DNA from: Macrothele yani
Lineage: Eukaryota > Arthropoda > Arachnida > Araneae > Macrothelidae
NCBI GenBank assembly: GCA_039090855.1
Contig: CM077002.1
Coordinates: forward strand, 87,858,194-87,922,193
Reading direction: 5' to 3'
DNA: 64,000 bases
The notes below the pieces were generated by a model that saw only the letters and a list, made by a program, of their open reading frames with translations, made no database searches and was not told the origin of the DNA. The first letter of the stretch is position 1, and every line of letters starts with the position of its first letter. Both the position numbers and the translations under genes were made by a program. This document shows, piece by piece, positions 10,931 through 19,895 of the stretch.

Positions 10931-12413
10931 TTGATTAATTACAAAACCAGTAAAATTTCTTAATAACAGCGAAAATATGAATATCCGTAATTTTTCGTTT
11001 GTCATCCGTAATTCCGTATTCCCGGGGAAAATCCGTAATAATTACGGAGATTCTGTAATGGTTGGCATCTCTGTGCGTCCTCTGTAAGAAGCGGCTTCAT
11101 GGAAGCTTTGATTCTCGGACGATCTCACAAACGCGGAAATGTGTTCGCATACATTGCAAATTACAAGAGTGAGAGTTCTTGGCAATGACGTCACGACGAT
11201 AGAGTATTTTCTCTTTCCATTTTTTTTATTTACGCGGTACTTGTAAATGCTAGATGATAAATCACTATACATAGTTTACCATTTATTCTTAAAATTTCAG
11301 GATTACACTAAAATTTTCAGGATATAGAACAAAAATAAGGACATTTCAGGACAAAAAAATGAACTTCAGGAATTTCAGGACAACTCTGACCCCTGCTAAC
11401 CCCAACGCCGAAACTACTCGCTGCACTTGGTAACGTCGCACTTCCGGTTTGATTCGTGCAGCCGTCTGGTCCCTGCCATACTGAGAGTGGAATCATGGGT
11501 AATAGTTAAGTACCAATGACGCAACACGTAAGCACAGTGCACACACCAATAATGTATTTCGGATTCTGGTGAAATTGGAACCCGGGCTACGATTCACTCA
11601 ATTCCATATGACAAAATTACAACACCTTTCCACTGGGGGCTGATTTTTTTTTTTTGAAATGTTACTGAATATAAATACATATAATACAAATAAAACCAAT
11701 TGGGGAAATTCAGGAAAAACCAGGAGATTACGGCGTAAAATCGGGAGACGGGGATGGCACTAAAAGCCAGGAGTCTCCCTGGAAAAATAGTAGAGTTAGC
11801 AGCTATGTAAGTGCGACTTTTAAATTTCATTATACTACTGATTGCAGTGAACACCTACAGTCTACCTCTTAATGCTCAAGATGAATTATTTGAGAAACTT
11901 GGAGAAGTAAAAAATTGCATTTTCAAATTACATCAAACTGTTTTGTACAATTGGATGTTTGCTCACAGCTATAAACACAACACATGAAATTTTCATGTAA
12001 AACACTTGCACTTAGGTGCCCCCCCCAAATAAAACACTTTGTGATGCAATGTTGTAACACATATAAAGTCCTATGCGAAATCAGCATTTCAAACTACTTA
12101 TATGGGATTCATCAGGTGCTACCCTGTTTACTAAATTTACATGTATGTTTTAAAAAAATGAACCACTGATAGGACCTACATATTTTGCACCAGCAGCTGA
12201 AAGACTTAATTATCACTATAATGGGCCACATTTGTAAGAAAGAAGCCACAGAAAACTGTATTAAGCATTTAGAAGAAAGTGCATTTGAAACAGAGAATTT
12301 GTTTCCAGTACAAGACCTACCTCTTAAGTTTAAGTACAAAACCAAAATGAATTTGCTCCCCTATTGGATTCAGAAAGATTTCATTTTTTGTTTTCTCTCT
12401 GCAATCATTGGTG

Positions 12414-12650
12414 CAGGAGTCAGACAAGGTTGTGTAATGTCACCATGGCTGTTTAATATATTTATGGATGCGTGCATGCATGATGCCAAAATAGATAATA
12501 CTGGTCTATGTCTTAGTGATATCCATGTGTGCAGATTGCAGTATGGTGATGACACTGTCCTGTTGGCAGAGAGCAAAAGTGAGTTGCACGAGTATGTTGT
12601 CCCGGATGTACGAAGTTCGCATGAAATTCAAACTGAGTATAAATAAGGGA
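12414..12650 (+). pseudogene. RTE-like LINE family 2, short RT fragment
   Basis: The plus strand encodes the catalytic part of reverse transcriptase: GAGVRQGCVMSPWLFNIFMD, then DIHVCRLQYGDDTVLLAESK, ending at the family sequence for LSINKG. YGDD is the catalytic box. It is nearly identical in layout to 25500-25720 of the copy on the minus strand. It is truncated at both ends; the right edge (12650) abuts pogo/Tigger-like DNA and the left edge joins unrelated AT-rich sequence (11815-12413, no recognisable gene). Confidence 0.8.
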
Positions 12651-12849
12651 TCACTAGCCTTTGATAATTCAATTGATTGACGTAATTAATGGCTGATTCT
12701 GAACAAACCAATCAGAACTCTGAAAGCATCTGTACATCTGCAACTCTGGTTACAGTGGGGGTAACGTTTTGGTGTCATTGCGCCGGATCAATCAGTACTC
12801 CCTGAACAGTGTGTGTGTAGATGCAAAATTTAATGCATTGGCATTAGCC

Positions 12850-14204
12850 CCATGAAAATATCCAAAAATAAAAAAAAAACGATTGTCATATTCTGCAAAA
12901 GGCAAGTTGAAAGTCATCAGTTACGCAAAGGAACATGGAAATAAAACTGGAGAGAGACAGTTTGGACCTCCTCCTACTGAGTGTGTGATCAGACGGTGAA
13001 GAAATCTGGAAGAACAACTCCTCAAAATGCCAAACATAAAGGCCTTAAGAGGAAAATCAGTGAAATGTCCAAACTTGGTGCAGATGTTGAAGACTTGGAT
13101 TATGGAGCAGTGCCAGAGTGGGATATGTGTGTCAACCAAGCTTACTCAATATGAGGCAAAAAGGTTTGCAACAGAAATGAACATTGTTGATTTCACAGGA
13201 AAGCCAAAATGGTGCTTCAACTTCATGAGAAAAGAAGGATTGGCAATAAGAACATGAACCAAGTTAGCTCAGAAAATGCCATCAGCTTATGAAGAATTAT
13301 CCTACAGTTTCACTCCTTTGTCACAAAACTTCAGAAAAAATATGATTTTGATATGAAGATAAAATCCTACAGTATATGATATGAAAATAAAATCCTATAG
13401 TTTCACTCCTTTGTCACAAAACTTTGGAAAAAATATGATTTTGAATCAAGTCAGATTGCAAACATGGATGAGGTGCCTCTCAATTTTGATGTGCCTTCTA
13501 ACAGAACTGATGATATGAAAGGAGTCAAAACAGTGGCGATCAAAACAAGTGGCCGTGAAAAGACACACTATACTGCTGTCCTTGCATGCTATGCAGATGG
13601 TACCAAGCTGTCCCCTATGTTCATTTTTAAGAGGAAAACATATCCTAAAGAGACCATACCACCTGGAGTTATTGTCCAAGTTCACGAGAAGGGCTGGATG
13701 AATGAAGAGATTATGGCTATTTGGTTTGCAAAGATTTGGTCCATAAGACCTGTAGGGCTCTCGAAGAAGCCAGCTCTGCTTGTGTTTGATCAGTTCCAAG
13801 CACATTTAACAGAAAAGACAAAAAAGATTGCAGTGGATTTGCTAACACAGCTAGCAGTTATTCCTGGTGGACTTACAGGTCAGCTACAGCCTCTAGATGT
13901 TTCCAGCAACAAGCCCTTCAAAGCCTTGATGAAAGAAGAATGAATAAGTAATAACTTGACACCAACAGGGAGAGTGAAAAAACCAACCATTACTGATGTC
14001 TGCAACTGGGTCCTAAACTCATGGAATGGAGTCAAGCAAGAGGTGGTTGTGAAGTCCTTCAAGAAATATGGAATGAACAATGCCATGGATGAAACTGAGG
14101 ATGATCTAATATATATAGACAGTGACTCAGACAACAGCAGTGATGCAGTTGAGGTTGAAAAAAGTGATATGTCTGGAACTAATAGTGCTGAAGAAAGTTA
14201 TGTA
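12850..14204 (+). pseudogene. pogo/Tigger transposase
   Basis: The order is that of a CENP-B-like pogo transposase. An N-terminal pipsqueak-type region is read in fragments at about 12900-13020 (SYAKEHGNKTGERQFG). A CENP-B DNA-binding half follows (LTQYEAKRFATEMNIVDFTG, 13140-13250). The DDE domain starts at about 13440 with NMDEVPLNFDVPSNRTDD (first Asp), has ALLVFDQFQAHL (second Asp) and IPGGLTGQLQPLDVS (third Asp), with 35 residues between the second and third. Lesions: a stop after RT near 13255, an 85-90-bp tandem duplication at about 13305-13440, and TGA at 13941-13943 replacing the Trp of the family EEWNKWM. The acidic tail ends at 14204. I could not fix the terminal repeats. Confidence 0.82.
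13305..13440 (+). repeat. Tandem duplication inside the pogo/Tigger gene
   Basis: TTTCACTCCTTTGTCACAAA, then a GAAAAAATATGATTTTGA block, appears twice, separated by ATGAAGATAAAATCCTACAG-type sequence that is also doubled. The second copy runs straight into NMDEVPLNF. The duplication adds about 87 bp and is one reason the frame is lost. Confidence 0.75.
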
Positions 14205-14304
14205 TAATTTCATAGTTTGTATCTTAAAAATATTACCTAATTTCTAAATAATTTAAATTTCCAAACTTCTTTTTTTTATATATATATTACCACAGACTTT
14301 GTCT

Positions 14305-14395
14305 GTGATATTACTTAATTTCTAAATGTACTTCAGTGATATTACTTAATTTCTAAATGTACTTCAGTGATATTACTTAATTTCTAAAAAAATAT
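14305..14395. repeat. 31-bp tandem repeat, almost 3 copies
   Basis: GTGATATTACTTAATTTCTA followed by AATGTACTTCA starts at 14305, 14336 and 14367, an exact 31-bp period; the third copy breaks down at about 14390. There are no spacers, so this is not CRISPR-like. Confidence 0.85.
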
Positions 14396-14430
14396 CAAAT
14401 GTGTCCTTTTTTGTAGTAAAAATATTTTTT

Positions 14431-15020
14431 GTGGAATAACTTTTTTACGGGTCTTTTAGAGGTTATTTTTAATGAAAGTTAGTTGTCAAATTTTCGAACT
14501 AAAGCCTAGTTCGTCATCAGGACTATGTCACTGGAGTAGTTGCTGCCACTCAATTGGAAGAGACCATCCGCAATTATTGTTAATTGTGGTACTTCTTCTT
14601 CTTGCTATTTCGATCCCTTCTTCTAGTTTTCTCTTTACTAAATTTGACTGGTGGGCGATTATTTTCACTGAGTCCCAATTTATGGAGTGTCCACTTGCTT
14701 GTACATGTCTGTCTAGCCCTGTTTTGTTCCCAATGTTCCTAATAGCTGCTTGGTGTTCTTTCATTCGGACCTTAATACTTCTCCCTGTTTCTCCTATATA
14801 GCTGAGTCCGCAGTTACAGTCGATGCAGTAAATTACTCCTTCCTGCAATTGGATGTCCAATTCTTTCTGCTTTAAAGCTGGCAGGAATTTCTTTATTTTG
14901 TTATTAAGATCTGGAGCTAGCCTGATATTATATTTTGCTCCGATCCTTTTCAGTTTCTCGAAAAGTCCCTTGTGGTACGTAATTTTGCTGGTGAATTTGA
15001 AGTTGGTTTTTTCCTGCTTC
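14431..15020 (-). repeat. Penelope pLTR, downstream copy
   Basis: It is identical in extent to 16956-17546, from GTGGAATAAC to TTCCTGCTTC on the plus strand. Because it includes the GIY-YIG-coding end of the frame, both copies encode the same C-terminal 110 residues. Confidence 0.9.
14486..14524 (-). ncRNA. Hammerhead-ribozyme-like motif in Penelope pLTR
   Basis: On the minus strand: CTGATGA (14514-14520), one C, a perfect 6-bp stem (14496-14501 with 14507-14512) closed by a 5-base loop, then GAAA (14492-14495) and AATT before TGAC. This is the hammerhead core CUGAUGA / stem II / GAAA with a tiny self-complementary stem III, as in the dimeric hammerheads known from Penelope pLTRs. GTC before CTGATGA can pair with GAC after the core as the start of stem I. 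The extra C between CTGATGA and stem II departs from the consensus. The same motif occurs at 17013-17051. Confidence 0.5.
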
Positions 15021-16948
15021 TTTTTTGGCACTTGTTTAAATATTTTCTCAACATATGGGGAGGGGTAATTGTTTTCTGCCAACATTTCCTTTAATTCTTC
15101 TTTGTGAAGATCTTTTTGAGAAGCTGAAGAGACCAGGATTTCAATTTTTTCCAAAAATTGTCTCGCTGTATTCGATTTAATATAATCAGGGTGGAATGAG
15201 CAGAAGTCTAACATCTTCCCTGTGTTGGTGGGTTTTCTAAAAAGCTGAGTGAATATTTTCCCTCCTCTTGAGGTCAAGGTTAAATCCAGGTAATTGATGC
15301 TATGGTCTTTTTCCTGTTCCAGGGTGTACTTCAAGGTATTCTCTAGTAAGTTAAATTCTTCCAGAATCTGAGAGGGTAGAGATTGGTCCACAGTATCTAC
15401 TATAATTAGGACATCATCCATGTACCTTACATAGAGAGCAAACAAGGAGGGTTGTATAAGGATTTTTGCCTCTAGTTTACTTATATAATAATTTGCTAGC
15501 AGAGGTGCTAGTGGAGAACCCATTGCAAGTCCTGAAGTTTGCCTGTAATATTTCTTTCCAAACTGGAAGAAATTATTCTTGAAGGAAAATAGGAGCAGTT
15601 CATATATGCCAAGTAGTATTTCTCTATTGTGATTATGGAATACTATTTTTTCCGCAAGGTCATCTGCAATGAATTCCAGTAGGAGGTCCAGGTTAATGTT
15701 GGTATACATAGAGACTATATCCAGGCTTGCCATTACTGGATGAATTAATTCTGGCAAGTTGTCCAGTTTTCTTTTTAGCTGCATGGAATTTTTTAGTAGG
15801 TAGGGAGGAGAAGGGAAAATATCTCTGAGGTGACCAAGCAAATAATAATTAATGTTGGAGAGTGGCGAATTTCTAGTGTCTATTATAGGTCTTATTGGAT
15901 GGCCTTCTTTGTGAACTTTTATCGTACCATAGATCTGTGGAATTCTTGACTGGATTTTGGAGAAGTTTTTGAAGAGCTCATTAAGCTGTTTTTTATTTCT
16001 TAAAGAGCTGATTAATTTCTTAAGATTTTTTACAGTTTGATCTATAGGATTACCATTGAGTTCTTCATAATAAGGCTTGCTCAATTCAGCTTCCATTTTA
16101 TTGTAATACTTCTCTTTTTCTACCAATACCAAAACTTTGCTCTTATCTACTCTCAGTGCTACTACTTTATCATTGGCTTTGAATTTTTTAAGGTCAGTAA
16201 TGGCATTTCTATTAAAATTGTAATCAACTTTTACTGGCTTTTTTACAAATTTTGAGACGCAGTCTGAGAATTCTTTCCTTAAAGTAACTGCTGTATTTTC
16301 ATCTTCTCTTTCTACCTTACTACAGATGCTTTCTAAATCAATCAGTATACGTTTTTTATCAAGTGTTGCGGAGGAAAGGTTGTAATTATATCCCTTATTG
16401 AGGAGATTAATCAGGTTTTCATCTACTCCTTCTTCCGTCAGATCCATGACATGTTTGTTAGTGGTGGATGGTATTAACTGTGGGCCAGGTGCTGTAGACA
16501 TTAACTTTGGACTTAACCATTTATTTTCTTTAATTTTCAACTTTTCCTTAAACTTTTTGTTTTTATCTCTCACTGCTTTAGCTAACCAATTATCAATATT
16601 TTTCTTTTCTGCTTCCGGAATTTCACCTATTGAAGAGGTCCAAATACGAGCTTCTATTCGTTCGCATTGCTCAATAGTTTTGAATTTATTACGAATCGCG
16701 CCATTCACCGTTTTTAGTTCTATTTTTCTAATAAAATTTCTTGACAGATTTTCCGCGATGTTTTTCGTGAGTCTCAAAGAAGGTGGAACAAAATTAGCTC
16801 TTTTACATTTCTTAAGAAAATACAGTTGTGACTTACATTTTTCGCTTTTGCACTTACTCCTTTCTATCTTTCTGATGTTTCGCCATATATCCAGCCCGTA
16901 TGTGGTTTTAATCCTAGTTGTAAATGCATTTATGGCACCTCTATTCAT
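14528..16948 (-). CDS. Penelope-like RT/GIY-YIG endonuclease polyprotein, intact
   Basis: An uninterrupted 806-codon frame starts with ATG at 16948, eight bases inside the pLTR junction. N-terminal 300 residues: basic, Lys-rich. RT: GTIKVHKEGHPIRPIIDTRN (about residue 340), MASLDIVSMYTNI (about 410), GLAMGSPLAPLLANYYISK (about 480), and YVRYMDDVLIIVD with the YxDD catalytic pair (about 508). A linker with SINYLDLTLTS and FCSFHPDYIKSNT follows. The GIY-YIG nuclease starts at about residue 702: VIYCIDCNCGLSYIGETGRS, with a downstream HRHVQASGH-like region (LDRHVQASGH) and an ELARR-like helix (GIEIARRRST). Such proteins nick DNA and prime reverse transcription of their own RNA at the target. Length and domain order match the family; no stop or frameshift was found. 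Confidence 0.92.
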   Translation of the reverse strand: MNRGAINAFTTRIKTTYGLDIWRNIRKIERSKCKSEKCKSQLYFLKKCKRANFVPPSLRLTKNIAENLSRNFIRKIELKTVNGAIRNKFKTIEQCERIEARIWTSSIGEIPEAEKKNIDNWLAKAVRDKNKKFKEKLKIKENKWLSPKLMSTAPGPQLIPSTTNKHVMDLTEEGVDENLINLLNKGYNYNLSSATLDKKRILIDLESICSKVEREDENTAVTLRKEFSDCVSKFVKKPVKVDYNFNRNAITDLKKFKANDKVVALRVDKSKVLVLVEKEKYYNKMEAELSKPYYEELNGNPIDQTVKNLKKLISSLRNKKQLNELFKNFSKIQSRIPQIYGTIKVHKEGHPIRPIIDTRNSPLSNINYYLLGHLRDIFPSPPYLLKNSMQLKRKLDNLPELIHPVMASLDIVSMYTNINLDLLLEFIADDLAEKIVFHNHNREILLGIYELLLFSFKNNFFQFGKKYYRQTSGLAMGSPLAPLLANYYISKLEAKILIQPSLFALYVRYMDDVLIIVDTVDQSLPSQILEEFNLLENTLKYTLEQEKDHSINYLDLTLTSRGGKIFTQLFRKPTNTGKMLDFCSFHPDYIKSNTARQFLEKIEILVSSASQKDLHKEELKEMLAENNYPSPYVEKIFKQVPKKKQEKTNFKFTSKITYHKGLFEKLKRIGAKYNIRLAPDLNNKIKKFLPALKQKELDIQLQEGVIYCIDCNCGLSYIGETGRSIKVRMKEHQAAIRNIGNKTGLDRHVQASGHSINWDSVKIIAHQSNLVKRKLEEGIEIARRRSTTINNNCGWSLPIEWQQLLQ

Positions 16949-16955
16949 AGTGATT

Positions 16956-17546
16956 GTGGAATAACTTTTTTTACGGGTCTTTTAGAGGTTATTTTTAATG
17001 AAAGTTGGTTGTCAAATTTTCGAACTAAAGCCTAGTTCGTCATCAGGACTATGTCACTGGAGTAGTTGCTGCCACTCAATTGGAAGAGACCATCCGCAAT
17101 TATTGTTAATTGTGGTACTTCTTCTTCTTGCTATTTCGATCCCTTCTTCTAGTTTTCTCTTTACTAAGTTTGACTGGTGGGCGATTATTTTCACTGAGTC
17201 CCAATTTATGGAGTGTCCACTTGCTTGTACATGTCTGTCTAGCCCTGTTTTGTTCCCAATGTTCCTAATAGCTGCTTGGTGTTCTTTCATTCGGACCTTA
17301 ATACTTCTCCCTGTTTCTCCTATATAGCTGAGTCCGCAGTTACAGTCGATGCAGTAAATTACTCCTTCCTGCAATTGGATGTCCAATTCTTTCTGCTTTA
17401 AAGCTGGCAGGAATTTCTTTATTTTGTTATTAAGATCTGGAGCTAGCCTGATATTATATTTTGCTCCGATCCTTTTCAGTTTCTCGAAAAGTCCCTTGTG
17501 GTACGTAATTTTGCTGGTGAATTTGAAGTTGGTTTTTTCCTGCTTC
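16956..17546 (-). repeat. Penelope pLTR, upstream copy from a truncated tandem unit
   Basis: It carries an open GIY-YIG fragment (17386-17054 on the minus strand) identical in protein to the end of the complete copy. It lies just upstream of the start codon at 16948 and in Penelope elements this position supplies the promoter. It has one extra T in the T-run after GTGGAATAAC and an A-to-G change in GAAAGTTGGTTG relative to the other pLTR. Confidence 0.88.
17013..17051 (-). ncRNA. Hammerhead-ribozyme-like motif, second pLTR copy
   Basis: The core is the same as at 14486-14524, with CTGATGA at 17041-17047 on the minus strand and no change within the motif. Two motifs one element-length apart would allow release of unit-length RNA. 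Confidence 0.5.
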
Positions 17547-17889
17547 AGGGGGCTTATACATAGAAAAATACAGTATATTATTATTAACTAGATAATACAT
17601 AGCTTTGGATATGTTGTTCTTTGTAATTTAACTGTAATAAAATGATACAGAATGAAAATATGAGCTCAATAACTTTTACAAAGACTGAAGTTAAAGTATT
17701 TAAAGCTAAACATAATGAATGGTGACACATGCCTAATTTAACCTTATTTAGATAATTGTATATAAAAAAAAATTCCTGGTCCTTTGTGGTCCTTATCTTT
17801 TACTCTAAATGGTCTCTCTCTTTTTTTTTTTTTTTTAAATAGGGTCCCTTGCCCCCTAATTTTAGAGCAAAAGTCCATTGTGAGCCCTG

Positions 17890-18119
17890 CATTGGGTTTC
17901 CATATCATTTCTCCCAACCTATTCTTCACACAACTTAGAATTTCATTTTGCCTATGTCTTATGTACTTCCAGAAAGTTTTTCTATCTTTCCGAAAAGCCA
18001 TTTCATGTCTTTCCACCTTTTCCTTCCTACCTTTTGCCTTACTCTGGCGAACCAGCTGTGCTGCCTCACACATCTTACAGCTATAATCATCTTCTAAAAA
18101 CTATCTATACCTTGCAACA
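17890..18119 (-). pseudogene. RTE-like LINE family 2, copy L, middle fragment
   Basis: The minus strand encodes CEAAQLVRQSKAKGRKEKVERHEMAFRKDRKTFWKYIR and SCVKNRLGEMIWKPN, the linker between endonuclease and RT, matching 63370-63560. It continues into 5823 once the 12-kb insertion is removed. At 18110-18119 it meets CCTTGCAACA, the start of another insertion; the LINE resumes at 19178. Confidence 0.8.
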
Positions 18120-19177
18120 GAGGTTAAGCTACAGTCGTGAAATGTGATCAGTTCCTCCAAAATGCAAGAAAAAAATTAGCGACTGTCGCAAAATGGCGCC
18201 AGCCGTTTAAATTTCATCCCATCAGCAGATTTTGCTTTGGCTTTTCTATTTTAATGAAAACTACAGTTTCTGAAAATTTGGCAGCAAGTTGCACTCTACT
18301 GTTATTTTCTTAATTCTTAAGTTATGTTTCTAAAGGACCTGTTGGCTCAATCATCCCTGCCCCGTCCATACTCTGCAGCACTTCATAAAGGGTGGGGCAG
18401 GGTAAGATTATAGATGCTAAAAGGATTAGACCCCTTTCAAAGTTCTGGTGTGATGTCTATGGTACCCCTCCCCCAAGGTCACAAACAACCCCCTTATTGT
18501 CAGTGCATTCACAACCAGAATGATCTTTCAAACTCTTGCAGATCGCATCTAGACGTAACACGGATTAGGAAAGTAAAGTGCAAGAGGCTGCTTGCTACTC
18601 CTGGTGCCATCTATCATACACGTGCCACCACTGCTATGGGTAAGTTCATTGTTAAGAAACACAAAGATTACAAAGACAGTGCTGATTAGTCAACTGAAAA
18701 AAATTGAGTTGAAAAAAAGTAAAACTGCTACTGAATCTATTACTTTCTGAGCAACTTGTGTGAAAATGGTGCTCCCATTACAAATGGGTGCAAGTTAACT
18801 GTCGACAGATAAAATGCCATATTTGAACTGCGAATTGTGTGTTGTAGCAAGAAAAATCGATGTCCTGGCAGGTGATAAAAATTTGAATTTTAAGTTTATT
18901 TAATTATGATTTGAGAAATAAATCCTTATCCATTACTTCCCTGTTAGCTGTACATCAACTTGTACTGCCCAATGCAGTTTTCTTTTAAATGTGTTAGTAT
19001 CTTCCAAAATAATTAGTTTTGCACTGGTGTCCAAAGTGTTGTTGGTGTGAACGATTAGATTGATGTTATGATTTACCGAGCAACAAAAGCAGCTAACTTT
19101 CTTTAGCATTTTGCAACAACTTTTTTCTCCATTTTAGCATTTTTGGTATAGCATTTTTTATGCCAGCTTAAACTCTG
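18120..19177. mobile_element. 1.06-kb insertion with 10-bp direct repeats, type unknown
   Basis: CCTTGCAACA stands at both 18110-18119 and 19178-19187, and the LINE sequence is continuous across. A 10-bp duplication suggests retroposition, either a processed copy or a LINE/SINE fragment, but I see no clear poly-A or microsatellite tail. A frame at 18414-18689 (plus) reads TRIRKVKCKRLLATPGAIYH near its end; I do not recognise it. A copied host transcript is possible. Confidence 0.55.
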
Positions 19178-19209
19178 CCTTGCAACATCCCCAAATAAGC
19201 TTCCTTCTT
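19178..19209 (-). pseudogene. RTE-like LINE family 2, copy L, short fragment
   Basis: CCTTGCAACATCCCCAAATA then AGCTTCCTTCTT matches 26672-26700 of the other copy. It ends in the 11-bp target duplication of the SINE. Confidence 0.7.
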
Positions 19210-19534
19210 AAATGATCTTAAATGATCATATGTAGAGGATTTTAGAAAGGGAGTCCCTGACCCCAGGTCTTAAACAACCCTTTAGAAATAGGAAGCTAGG
19301 AGATCTGGCCTAGAGTGCCCGATAGGAAAGTGACACGGAAGCGAAGTAGAAAGGGGGAGGAATACACCCTTATTTATTACCGGGGGCCAAAACCCGGGGT
19401 CCGACGGCTTGCCATGCCCATCCGGCGCACGGCGGATGTTTAGTGGATCGAGCGTTCGTACCTGCCTGGGATCGGACCTGAGGTCCTTTACGTGGCAGTC
19501 ATGAACGTTGACCACTAGGCCACCTGCGGCCTAT
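19210..19534 (-). mobile_element. tRNA-derived SINE with 11-bp target duplication
   Basis: GCTTCCTTCTT flanks the insert at 19199-19209 and 19535-19545. On the minus strand the head has an A box TGGCCTAGTGG and a B box GGTCCGATCCC spaced as in tRNA genes, starting GGCCGCAGG near 19530. A GC-rich body follows (CCGCCGTGCGCCGGATGGGC), and the 3' tail is a short AAGATCATTT repeat next to the target duplication. RNA polymerase III would transcribe it leftwards. It is not a tRNA gene: the acceptor stem and anticodon arm are not conserved. Confidence 0.8.
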
Positions 19535-19895
19535 GCTTCCTTCTTTCTCTTTCCAGCTTCTTTAATCTCACTGTTCCACCAAGTACCACTTTTATAGTTA
19601 ACCTCCGTTGCAGTACCTCTTCAGCGGCAGGGACAACTAAGTTCTTATAACAAGTCCACTTCTTTTCTACATCCCACTCACATGACTTCAATTAATTCAA
19701 TTGTTCACTGAGTAAATCAGAGTAATGCTGATTTTCTTCAGAGAGCCTCTCGATTTTTATTCTTTTCTTCACAGGCATCTTCCTATTCCTACTTCTCCAA
19801 CCAACATTCAGTTTCACTTGTGACACTAACAGTGAGCCAACATCCACATCCACACATGATGAGATCAGAGCCAACATTTGCACCTCTCAGATCTT
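19535..19895 (-). pseudogene. RTE-like LINE family 2, copy L, endonuclease-end fragment
   Basis: The minus strand encodes KLNVGWRSRNRKMPVKKRIK, IERLSEENQHYSDLLSEQLN, and upstream remnants of the GADVGSDHYLVV motif that closes the EN domain (here broken). It corresponds to 26690-27000 of copy I. Upstream, copy L fades out at about 19895, so the rest of the EN domain is absent. 19900-21330 is AT-rich with no gene I can support. Confidence 0.75.

Larger units (their letters stand above)
7564..11806. mobile_element. Putative 4.2-kb DNA element with ATAGCTGCCAAC ends
   Basis: The left end reads ATAGCTGCCAACATTTC from 7564; the right end, read inward from 11806, is ATAGCTGCTAACTCTACTA. The flanks are ATAAGTGC (7556-7563) and GTAAGTGC (11807-11814), an apparent 8-bp target duplication with one mismatch. 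This fits hAT-like transposition, although the ends do not start with the common CA/TA-GxG form. No transposase is visible. The interior is almost wholly tandem DNA (7832-9671 and 10410-10930) plus other end-like sequences: a GATGCCAAC-containing stretch at about 11060-11080 and a CAGGGGTCAGAGTTGTCC-like end at about 11375-11395 read on the minus strand. The right boundary could instead belong to a separate small element. Confidence 0.4.
14431..17546 (-). mobile_element. Penelope-like element with tandem pLTRs
   Basis: A complete copy (14431-16955) is preceded, on the minus strand, by the 3' part of a second copy (16956-17546). The shared 591 bp begin with GTGGAATAACTTTTTT on the plus strand in both, and I found about three differences between them. 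Head-to-tail partial copies are the classic Penelope arrangement, where the shared part acts as a pseudo-LTR. Near-identity of the two pLTRs and an intact frame suggest a recent insertion. The right edge at 17546 is a simple truncation inside the RT/GIY linker. Confidence 0.9.
5824..17889. mobile_element. 12-kb insertion with hAT-like inverted ends, itself a nest of repeats
   Basis: The left end reads CAGGGCTCACAAGTAGTCCC from 5824 and the right end, read inward from 17889, is CAGGGCTCACAATGGACTTT; the first 12 bases are identical and weaker similarity continues. Both ends are flanked by CATTGG (5818-5823 and 17890-17895), and the interrupted LINE protein is continuous across the gap. The ends look like hAT, although only 6 bp of duplication is visible rather than 8. 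I find no transposase belonging to these ends. The interior holds tandem arrays, a second putative element (7564-11806), a LINE fragment, a pogo/Tigger and a Penelope element. 5824-6700 and 17547-17823 show no gene. Confidence 0.65.

Noticed and set aside
10465..11005. Possible Lys-rich protein gene
   Set aside because: It follows the A/G-rich 140-bp repeat and a similar frame exists on the other strand.
14305..14395. CRISPR-like 31-bp repeats
   Set aside because: Direct tandem copies without unique spacers, in animal DNA.
16398..16964. 188-codon plus-strand frame opposite the Penelope gene
   Set aside because: Antisense shadow; Phe/Leu-rich translation of an A-rich sense strand.
19450..19534. 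tRNA gene on the minus strand
   Set aside because: Same reasoning: the tRNA-like head belongs to a SINE with an 11-bp target duplication.
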